A stretch of 64,000 nucleotides of DNA from Marinobacterium lacunae (GTDB lineage Bacteria > Pseudomonadota > Gammaproteobacteria > Pseudomonadales > Balneatricaceae), in the NCBI RefSeq assembly GCF_000705555.1, contig NZ_JMQN01000063.1:1-64000 (forward strand), read 5' to 3'. How positions within the stretch are numbered: position 1 is the first letter of the stretch; the number at the start of each line of letters is the position of its first letter. Positions 57,144-64,000 of the stretch are shown piece after piece. The translations under genes and the position numbers were made by a program. The notes beneath the pieces are model-generated. The model was not told the origin of the DNA. It did not search any database and saw nothing but the letters and a program-made list of their open reading frames with translations.

Positions 57144-58559
57144 TTACACGCCGGCGTGGGCAGCAATGGCGGCAGCGATCGCCAATGCGATCTCGCTGGG
57201 GTCTCGTTTCTCTGAGTAGTTCTGCAGCTCGGGATGGTTGGGCACGAAGCTGGTATTGAACTCCCCACTGCGGAAGTCAGGATCCTGGAGGATCTCCTGA
57301 TAGTAACGTGCAGTCGTTTTAACACCCTGTACACGCATATCCGACAGGGCTCGCGCGCCACGATCCAGAGCGTCCTCCCAGTTCAACGCCCATACGATCA
57401 GTTTCAGACACATGGAGTCGAAGTAAGGGGGAATGGTGTAACCGGTGTAGATCGCAGTATCGGTGCGCACACCCGGACCGCCCGGCGCGTAGTAGCGGGT
57501 GATACGGCCAAAGCTCGGCAGGAAGTTGTTCTTCGGATCTTCGGCATTGATACGGAACTGCAACGCAAACCCACGGTAGCTGATATCCTCTTGGCGGTAG
57601 CTCAGCGGTAGACCTGACGCCACTCGAATCTGCTCACGCACGATATCGACACCGGTGATCTGCTCGGAGATGGTGTGCTCCACCTGAACACGGGTGTTCA
57701 TCTCCATGAAGTAGATCTCGTTGCCGGTCACCAGAAACTCGACGGTTCCTGCGTTCTCGTACCCGACAGCCTTGGCGGCGCGCACCGCCAGTTCCCCAAC
57801 ATAGTTGCGCTGCTCCGGCGTGAGCGACGGGCTGGGCGCAATCTCGATCAGCTTCTGGTTGCGACGCTGGATCGAGCAGTCACGCTCATAGAGGTGGATT
57901 GCATTGCCCTGGCTATCCGCCAGCACCTGCACTTCGATATGCTTGGGATCGACGATGCACTTCTCCATGAACACCTCGGCAGAACCAAACGCCTTGGTCG
58001 CCTCGGAGATGACACGCGGGTATTGAGCTTTCAGTTCTGCAGCGTTGTCGCAACGGCGAATACCGCGACCGCCACCACCCGACGTCGCCTTCAGCATGAT
58101 CGGATAGCCGATCTCGTCCGCCACACTCAATGCTTCATCGAGATCCGCCAGGTTACCTTCGGTGCCCGGTGTTACCGGCACGCCTGCGGCGATCATGCTT
58201 GCACGCGCAGCGGTTTTGTCCCCCATTTTGGCAATGACATCCGATTTCGGGCCGATAAAGGTCACGCCGCGCTCGGCACAGATACGGGCGAACTCGCTAT
58301 TCTCGGACAAAAATCCGTAGCCGGGATGGATTGCATCACAGCCGGTTTCAACCGCCAAATTCACTATTCGACGCGGATCGAGATAGCCAGCCAACGGGTC
58401 TTCACCTAAATAGTAGGCTTCATCCGCACGTTTCACGTGCAGCGAGTACCGATCCGGCTCGGTATAGATCGCCACCGAACGGATATTCATCTCTGCGCAG
58501 GCCCGTACTATACGGACCGCGATTTCACCGCGGTTGGCAATCAGGATCTTTTTCAACAT
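57144..58559 (-). CDS. pycA: Pyruvate carboxylase subunit A (biotin carboxylase)
   Basis: A 471-residue ATP-grasp biotin carboxylase. LKKILIANRGEIAVRIVRAC opens the protein; the glycine-rich ATP loop is MLKATSGGGGRGIRRC; EMNTRVQVEHTISEQITGVD, in outline, gives the Mg-binding Glu/Asn and the catalytic region. It carboxylates the biotin of PycB at the expense of ATP. It could in principle serve acetyl-CoA carboxylase, but the pairing with pycB and the divergent pycR is the Pseudomonas pycRAB arrangement. GGGAGA precedes the ATG at 58559. Confidence 0.92.
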   Translation of the reverse strand: MLKKILIANRGEIAVRIVRACAEMNIRSVAIYTEPDRYSLHVKRADEAYYLGEDPLAGYLDPRRIVNLAVETGCDAIHPGYGFLSENSEFARICAERGVTFIGPKSDVIAKMGDKTAARASMIAAGVPVTPGTEGNLADLDEALSVADEIGYPIMLKATSGGGGRGIRRCDNAAELKAQYPRVISEATKAFGSAEVFMEKCIVDPKHIEVQVLADSQGNAIHLYERDCSIQRRNQKLIEIAPSPSLTPEQRNYVGELAVRAAKAVGYENAGTVEFLVTGNEIYFMEMNTRVQVEHTISEQITGVDIVREQIRVASGLPLSYRQEDISYRGFALQFRINAEDPKNNFLPSFGRITRYYAPGGPGVRTDTAIYTGYTIPPYFDSMCLKLIVWALNWEDALDRGARALSDMRVQGVKTTARYYQEILQDPDFRSGEFNTSFVPNHPELQNYSEKRDPSEIALAIAAAIAAHAGV

Positions 58560-58646
58560 GGATCTTCTCCCTGAAGAGTGCATCGATCAGACCAATTCAC
58601 ACTAGATCACTCGGAGAAAAACTATAAATTGATATTTTTTCTGCTT

Positions 58647-58668
58647 GTTATAAGGTTTTACTTATAAC
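58647..58668. promoter_or_regulatory. Perfect LysR-type inverted repeat in the pycA-pycR gap
   Basis: GTTATAAG (58647-58654), a 6-bp spacer and CTTATAAC (58661-58668) form a perfect dyad that contains the T-N11-A layout of LysR sites. It is 45 bp upstream of pycR and 88 bp upstream of pycA, an ideal place for PycR to control both. Confidence 0.72.
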
Positions 58669-58712
58669 TAGGAATTAGCACTCTATTTCAATCAGTTACG
58701 AATGGATACCTC

Positions 58713-59666
58713 ATGCCTTACACGCTAAATCAATTACTTAACAGGTTATCCTTTCGTCAGCTACAGGTGTTTCGCACCGTCTATGTCCGACAAAACTACA
58801 GCCGGGCGGCAGAGGAACTGGGGCTGACCCAACCGGCTGTCAGCGCCCAGATCAGACAACTAGAGCAGACTCTGGGCCAACCGGTATTTGAGTATGTAGG
58901 CAAGCAGCTCTATGTCACCGCCGCGGGTGAGCAACTGATGTTGGCGGTGCGAGCCATATTTGCCGATCTTGAGCGTCTTCAGATGGAGCTGGCTGAGCTT
59001 CAGGGACAGGTGCGGGGCGAATTACGCCTTGCCGCCGTCAGCACCGCTCAATATGTGGTGCCCTACCTGCTGGAAGGCTTTTTGAAGCAGTATCCACAGA
59101 TTGAGGTACGCCTACGGGTGGTCAATCGTGCCCAAGCCGTCGAGCGACTAAACGAGAACCGGGACGATCTCGTCATAATGGGTATGGTGCCAGATTCCAG
59201 AAGCCTATCCAGCATGCCGTTTCTCGACAATGAGATGGTACCGGTGGTGCGTGCAGACGACCCTCTTCTGCATCAGGCGAACCTGACTCCTCAGGGGTTT
59301 CTCGATGCAGGCCTGCTGATCAGAGAGCCCGGTTCTGGCACCCGACACGCGCTGGAAGACTGGTGTTCACGTCGGCGGCTGAGCCTGAAACCGAAGATGG
59401 AACTAGGCTCAAACGCGGCCATAAGACACGGCATTATTGCCGGGCTAGGCGTCGCTGTTCTACCGAAACTCAGTATCAGCGCCGAGCTACGACTGGGCGA
59501 GCTGGCCATACCCGATCTAGACGGTTTTCCACTTCGCCGCTCCTGGTGCACAGTCTATCCGTCATCTAAGCACCCAACCCCCGTTATGCAGGCGTTTCTC
59601 GACTACGTGCGCAACAACCTCAACTCACATTACAGTCGGATATATGGCGATATTGCCAATCGTTAG
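58713..59666 (+). CDS. pycR: LysR-family regulator of pyruvate carboxylase
   Basis: A 317-residue LysR protein. The helix-turn-helix is FRTVYVRQNYSRAAEELGLTQPAVSAQIRQLEQTLGQPVFEYVGK, shown in overlapping motifs; the effector domain follows (LREPGSGTRHALEDW-type segment at about residue 200). The same gene order, with this gene divergent from pycA, occurs in Pseudomonas, where PycR acts in anaplerosis. A perfect inverted repeat in the shared gap is its probable site. Effector unknown. Confidence 0.88.
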   Translation: MPYTLNQLLNRLSFRQLQVFRTVYVRQNYSRAAEELGLTQPAVSAQIRQLEQTLGQPVFEYVGKQLYVTAAGEQLMLAVRAIFADLERLQMELAELQGQVRGELRLAAVSTAQYVVPYLLEGFLKQYPQIEVRLRVVNRAQAVERLNENRDDLVIMGMVPDSRSLSSMPFLDNEMVPVVRADDPLLHQANLTPQGFLDAGLLIREPGSGTRHALEDWCSRRRLSLKPKMELGSNAAIRHGIIAGLGVAVLPKLSISAELRLGELAIPDLDGFPLRRSWCTVYPSSKHPTPVMQAFLDYVRNNLNSHYSRIYGDIANR

Positions 59667-59842
59667 TCGATCATCCAAACCGTCACAACACCTTTACCGG
59701 CACTAAACCACGTCTGCGTTAAACTCCTCCGATCAACTCCCTGAGGGTCATTGTCGGTTTGACAGCCACAAGGATCACGTCTAATTTCAGCTAATCCCCA
59801 ACGCGAAGTAGGGGTTCTCCAGGGAGAGGAGCACAGCCTGAT

Positions 59843-60355
59843 ATGGATACAACAATTAAAAAAGTGGTGCTTGGCGCCGTCATCTGTGTCGGCGGGTTCA
59901 AATCGATCAGTACGTTGATCGATGCCATCACCCCCCAAAACACTCAGGAAAACATCGCGGTGATTCAGAACGCGCGGGACACCGGCGTCTCCCAGGATCA
60001 GCTCGATGCAATTCTTCAGGGTGCTGACCCAACAGAGGTATTCGCGCCAACCGCCGCCGGCAACACCCCCTTGCCCTGCACACGGGGCGAGATCGAACTT
60101 GCCGACGGGGTCAACCCGGAGATGCAGGGCCATGAGTTCGTCTCAACCCAGATTAATGATCGCACCTACATCAAGGTGATGCCGTTCGAGCGCCGCTTTC
60201 TGGTCCAGCGCTCATATCAAAGTGTGAGCGCGACCGAGTACGCACAGATCCCAACCAACGCCGAGCGACAACTTCAGGATGCTATCGCAAAAGTAGACAA
60301 CTGCGAGCATCGCACGCTCTACCTGTCATCGGTTGCCGTTGCGTCCGAGCCCTAA
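59843..60355 (+). CDS. Membrane-anchored protein of unknown function
   Basis: A 170-residue protein that I do not recognise. One hydrophobic stretch at about residues 7-28 (KVVLGAVICVGGFKSISTLIDAI) looks like an uncleaved anchor. The rest is soluble, with two Cys residues (PLPCTRGEI and VDNCEHRTL) that might pair in the periplasm. GGAG lies about 15 bp upstream of the ATG. It is convergent with tamB; their stops are 9 bp apart. Confidence 0.68.
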   Translation: MDTTIKKVVLGAVICVGGFKSISTLIDAITPQNTQENIAVIQNARDTGVSQDQLDAILQGADPTEVFAPTAAGNTPLPCTRGEIELADGVNPEMQGHEFVSTQINDRTYIKVMPFERRFLVQRSYQSVSATEYAQIPTNAERQLQDAIAKVDNCEHRTLYLSSVAVASEP

Positions 60356-60364
60356 GCCTCCGGT

Positions 60365-63300
60365 TCAGCGCTCAAAACTGTAGATCAGATCACCGCCGCT
60401 GCCCTCGCTACTGGTTTCCGTTTCCAGCGACAGGCGTTTACTGAGCTGGTATCGCATCAGGAAGGTATTCACGGGGTTTATCAACCCGAGGCCATACTTG
60501 ATATACAGATCCGGCGACAGGTATTTGCCGATGTAGAACGAGGTCTCATCTGCGGTTTCGCCTGAGGCGAAACCGATCTCGTCCACATTCAACGACTGAC
60601 CAATTTTTTCGGTGATGCTGGTGCCCCCTTTGGCACCGAGGGAAAGCGCCAGTTTCATCAGCATCTGCTGCTCCCCTGCCGATGCACTGTCCGGCGCACG
60701 GCCCAGCACGAGATAGGACAGTATGCGATTGTCCGGCATCGCCGGCGATGAGGTCAGACGCAGATCCGGTTTACGCAGCGTCCCACTGACCAGCGCCCCC
60801 ACCACCACGTCATCCACCTCACGCTCCACCCGCAGATCCAACCCCGGATTACTCAACGGGCCACCGGTAAAAACGACGTTGCCGCGACTGATATTCAGAT
60901 CCTGTCCGTAAAGTCGGTATTGGCCGCTCACCACACCGACACTACCCGTCCCCCGGGCAAGACCCTGCCCTTGCTGCTGAAGGTTCAATGCACCCGCCAA
61001 CCGGCCGTCGAAGCCGAAGGCATCGACACGAACCGCGTCACCAAACTCAACCCGCAGGTCCACATCCAGTTCGGGCCCCCTGGCCGCTTGCGCCCCTGTG
61101 GCATCCTGCACGACAAGGTCCGGTGACGCGCTCACGGCGCTCTGCTCAATCTTCGGCGTCTGAATCAGCGCCTCCGGTATTGTCAGATCACCGCGAACTT
61201 TGATTCGCGCAGGCGAGAGCGCCAGTTGCAGGTCCGGTGAGACCAACACTTGCACCTGTGCAGTATTGACCGCCTCAAACCCGGCGCCGCTGATCTGCAG
61301 CTCGGCGAGCTGTTCCGCGGGCTGCACACGCCCTTTAACGGCCAACTCACCCTCACCCGATCGCGCTTGCGCATTGACGCGCATCTGGCCAGGATGCTGT
61401 GGATCGTCCTCTACCTTGAGCTGAATATTGGTGACCCGGATTCCAGCTGAGGGCACCTCTATATCACCCTCGGCAACAGACAACTGCCCGGTGATATCAG
61501 GCTCAGCCAGCGTACCCGCCACCTTCAATTGTGCATTCGCAGTCCCCTGCTGAATCTGAAGCGTGGGCACAAGCAACGACAGGGGGCGCAACTGTTCTAG
61601 CCTCGCCTCTATGCCACCGCGCAAACGTTGAGCACCTGAGAGGTCTGACACATCCAGCTGACCACGGACAACACCATCGAATGGATCCAGACGCAGATCG
61701 ATCTTTGCCTGCGCGCTCTTTTCATCACCGCTGACGGTCACACGGCTTCGATCAAGCGTCAGATTCAGATCCGAATCGGGCAGACTCAAACCGGCACTGG
61801 GTAGTAGCACTTGCGCCTCATATTGACGGCGCTGGCCACGCGCACTGAACCGAGCCTCAGCATTGACGATTCCACTGATGCGAGTCGGGTCCGGGATGAA
61901 CGGTTCCAGAAGCGCCAGCGACAGGGATTGGACATCAAGACGGGCTTCGGTATCAGCCCCCTGGCTGCGCCCCTCCAAACACGCTGCGCCTTCAATCGCT
62001 TGCGGTATCAGGCAAAGTCGTGACAACTCATAGCCTTTGGGGCTGGCGGCAATCGTCGCCGCTGACTTGAGCCCCCAATGCCCGGCGTGTGGATTATCGA
62101 TATCAAGGCGTGTAATTCGCCCCGCCCACTGCCAGTTAACGGGAGTTTTCTGAAGATCGGTTTGCAGCCGCCCATCTGCGCGCAGCGCAAGATCGGCCAA
62201 CCCCTTCGCCTGAGCGTCCAGCGCAATATTCAACGCTTTGTCCGTGCCATCAATATTCAGTACGGCACTTTGAATCTGCTGGCCACCGGCCTCAATGCCT
62301 TTCGCCTCGATGTGGATATCCGCCGGCTGCCGCCAGTTGGGGTCAAAGCGAACCCGGCCATCAAGACGGTCAAGCTGTGCACCTTCTACCCTCAAGCCCG
62401 CCACATCGATATCGGCATCGACAGACGGTAACGCGCGCGCACCCGACAACCGTCCTGCGCCCTTGATTCGACCCTGCGAGCCGGGCAGCAGGCGGCCCAG
62501 ATCAGCCACATTTAACGTCCATTGCAGCGCCATCTGCTCAGCAATCTCGCCACTGGCTGTCAGTTGGGTGCCACCCCACTCCAAATTCAACTGATCCAGA
62601 CGTACGACGGGCCCCATCATGCGCGCCACTCCCCCGCCCTTGAGCGGTTGCGATTGCAGATTGCCGTCCAGCCGTTTGATCTGAAGCTCGGCTTCCAACT
62701 GCTCGGCCAGTTGCCCGCTGCTGTGCAGTTGGGTACTTACGCTGCCCGGCAGCTGTGGCCAAAACTGTCCCGGGTCCAGTTGGTCAGCGCTGAGATTGAG
62801 GTTCCAATCAAGCTGCGATTGCCAGCCGATATTACCCTCTATATCAACCTTCCCGCCCAAGGTTTCAGCGTGCAACGGCTCAAGACGTATACCCTCTAGA
62901 CTGCCCTGAGCCTGCAGATTCAACTCGATGGGTGGAAAGTCCGGCCCGTTCAACCCAGTTGTCAACGTCAGTCGATAATCATCCAGCGAGCCGTCAAGAC
63001 TCAGCTCGCCTTTTGCAGACCGCACAAGCGCAGTATCAACCAGTGGATAGCGTAGTGCCTGCCAGCTGAGCTTCGCCTTGAGCGTGCGTGCACCAAGAGG
63101 GTCATCAATACGGCCAACACCTTCCAATCGAGCCTCTCCCTGCTCCGGCGTCAAGGTGAGTCGCTCAATCTCGATTCGCTGAGTTGACGCCGACAGCCCG
63201 AGATCGAGCTGTGTCCGCTTCAACTCCGGCAAGGTTGCGAAGAGCGACAACTCCACCTCTGCCGACGAGAGATCCCCCTTGGCTGTGATCCGAGCCTCAG

Positions 63301-63997
63301 GATCAAGCGCCTGCATCTCCTGCGTTGGATCGGTCAGTATCTGGGATATCTCGACCTGACTGACCGCCAGCTCAGCCTGCCATTGCGGCTGCGCGCTCAG
63401 CACCTGCTCCAACTGCCCCTTCAGGGAGGCGGTCACCGCGCCCTGCACCTGCTGCTCGATAACCAAAGCCTTGAGATCGCCGCTAATACGCCCCTTGCCA
63501 CTGACATTCATCACAGCCCCGTCATCAACACCTCCGCGTGGCACTCGTAACACCCATTGGGTGTCAACTCCAAGCGGGTAGTCATCGCGCAGATCAGCGC
63601 GTCCGTTGACACTGAGATCCGCCATCGGCGACTGCACGGACAGCCGTTCAAGTTCAACGGATTCTCCCCGCGCACTCAGTATCAACTCGGCGTTATCCAC
63701 AAGGGTTTCGGGTTTATCGTTGTCTGCAGAAAAGACACGAACACGCGCCAGACGCAGATCACGAATCTCGACGCCCAGGGGCAGCGTCACCTGACCGGGC
63801 AACTCGATCCCATCTGATCCCTCTGTCTGAACCGCCTCATCCGTCGGCTTCGGCAAGTGAAGATCGACAGGTCCGATCACCAGCTGCCGAATCAGCAATT
63901 CACCCGATAGCAGTCCTGAGGCATCCCACTCAAGCAGCAAGGACTCACCGTCAATCGCCAGATCGCCCGCCTGATAATGAATGCCGGTCAGCTGCAT
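60365..63997 (-). CDS. tamB: TamB, outer membrane translocation and assembly module (C-terminal part)
   Basis: 1210 residues in the window; the N-terminus lies beyond base 64000. The protein is made of long beta-rich repeats (AsmA-like/repeating groove) typical of TamB, and ends in the DUF490 domain: LVLGRAPDSASAGEQQMLMKLALSLGAKGGTSITEKIGQSLNVDEIGF in outline and finally YQLSKRLSLETETSSEGSGGDLIYSFER, the segment that contacts TamA. It bridges the periplasm and carries lipids or assists beta-barrel proteins to the outer membrane. tamA is expected just upstream, outside the window. Confidence 0.9.
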   Translation of the reverse strand: MQLTGIHYQAGDLAIDGESLLLEWDASGLLSGELLIRQLVIGPVDLHLPKPTDEAVQTEGSDGIELPGQVTLPLGVEIRDLRLARVRVFSADNDKPETLVDNAELILSARGESVELERLSVQSPMADLSVNGRADLRDDYPLGVDTQWVLRVPRGGVDDGAVMNVSGKGRISGDLKALVIEQQVQGAVTASLKGQLEQVLSAQPQWQAELAVSQVEISQILTDPTQEMQALDPEARITAKGDLSSAEVELSLFATLPELKRTQLDLGLSASTQRIEIERLTLTPEQGEARLEGVGRIDDPLGARTLKAKLSWQALRYPLVDTALVRSAKGELSLDGSLDDYRLTLTTGLNGPDFPPIELNLQAQGSLEGIRLEPLHAETLGGKVDIEGNIGWQSQLDWNLNLSADQLDPGQFWPQLPGSVSTQLHSSGQLAEQLEAELQIKRLDGNLQSQPLKGGGVARMMGPVVRLDQLNLEWGGTQLTASGEIAEQMALQWTLNVADLGRLLPGSQGRIKGAGRLSGARALPSVDADIDVAGLRVEGAQLDRLDGRVRFDPNWRQPADIHIEAKGIEAGGQQIQSAVLNIDGTDKALNIALDAQAKGLADLALRADGRLQTDLQKTPVNWQWAGRITRLDIDNPHAGHWGLKSAATIAASPKGYELSRLCLIPQAIEGAACLEGRSQGADTEARLDVQSLSLALLEPFIPDPTRISGIVNAEARFSARGQRRQYEAQVLLPSAGLSLPDSDLNLTLDRSRVTVSGDEKSAQAKIDLRLDPFDGVVRGQLDVSDLSGAQRLRGGIEARLEQLRPLSLLVPTLQIQQGTANAQLKVAGTLAEPDITGQLSVAEGDIEVPSAGIRVTNIQLKVEDDPQHPGQMRVNAQARSGEGELAVKGRVQPAEQLAELQISGAGFEAVNTAQVQVLVSPDLQLALSPARIKVRGDLTIPEALIQTPKIEQSAVSASPDLVVQDATGAQAARGPELDVDLRVEFGDAVRVDAFGFDGRLAGALNLQQQGQGLARGTGSVGVVSGQYRLYGQDLNISRGNVVFTGGPLSNPGLDLRVEREVDDVVVGALVSGTLRKPDLRLTSSPAMPDNRILSYLVLGRAPDSASAGEQQMLMKLALSLGAKGGTSITEKIGQSLNVDEIGFASGETADETSFYIGKYLSPDLYIKYGLGLINPVNTFLMRYQLSKRLSLETETSSEGSGGDLIYSFER

Positions 63998-64000
63998 TTG

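Noticed and set aside
57675-58409. Open 244-codon frame on the plus strand opposite pycA
   Set aside because: Antisense to pycA, no family similarity and no ribosome site.
59663-60133. 156-codon minus-strand frame between pycR and tamB
   Set aside because: It overlaps the plus-strand gene at 59843, which has a ribosome site and a membrane anchor, and it lacks any recognisable domain.

Overview
The window looks like chromosomal DNA of a heterotrophic, probably marine gammaproteobacterium, most likely an Oceanospirillales-type organism (inference). The grounds are the Pseudomonas-style two-subunit pyruvate carboxylase with a divergent PycR-type regulator, a TamB gene, large GGDEF/EAL proteins, DinB, and several tripartite and ABC uptake systems for small organic acids. 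No rRNA, tRNA, insertion sequence, phage gene or CRISPR array was seen.

Layout. 87-12206: a tricarboxylate uptake and oxidation locus on the minus strand: tcuA (tricarballylate dehydrogenase), tcuB (its Fe-S/haem electron-transfer partner), an FCD-type GntR regulator, a PrpF-family isomerase, tctC (periplasmic binding protein), a TctA-TctB fusion and a universal stress protein. Divergent from it lie tctD-tctE and a separate family-1 periplasmic binding protein. 12197-14580: a visibly AT-rich patch with a LysR regulator, a TauE/SafE-type exporter and a NarL-type regulator that has a degenerate receiver. An almost invariant 18-bp element with two CTGTCA repeats at 11-bp pitch occurs four times, upstream of tctC, prpF, tcuA and the NarL-type gene. 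It probably defines a TctD regulon.

14810-17119: a compact trpR-trpE-trpG operon with a perfect Trp-operator palindrome abutting the trpR start codon, ending in a strong terminator. 17191-23212: a chemoreceptor, a GGDEF/EAL protein with a periplasmic binding-protein sensor, and an FCD-type GntR regulator. 23519-28501: a PotABCD-like ABC importer followed by an Asp/Glu/hydantoin-racemase-family enzyme, preceded by three copies of an ATTGCTARCAAT operator-like palindrome. 28610-33190: a secreted unknown protein, YadG/YadH-like ABC-2 exporter, and an NfeD/slipin membrane pair.

33541-42825: a five-gene cluster of two circularly permuted ATP-grasp proteins, alpha-E domains, two transglutaminase-like proteins and a DUF2126 domain. 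It matches the predicted but uncharacterised peptide-forming/cleaving systems known from comparative genomics. 42862-45175: LigAB-type protocatechuate 4,5-dioxygenase with a divergent AraC-family regulator. 45118-52308: two more GGDEF/EAL proteins around an adenosine/adenine deaminase. 52523-55180: a small basic protein with dinB, then a sulfide:quinone oxidoreductase-like flavoprotein. 55262-59666: pycB, pycA and divergent pycR with a perfect LysR-type inverted repeat. 59843-63997: an unknown membrane-anchored protein and the C-terminal 1210 residues of TamB, cut by the window edge.

The best candidates for under-described biology are the TctD-box regulon with its extra binding protein and NarL-type member, the double ATP-grasp/transglutaminase cluster, and the racemase-linked ABC importer of unknown substrate.
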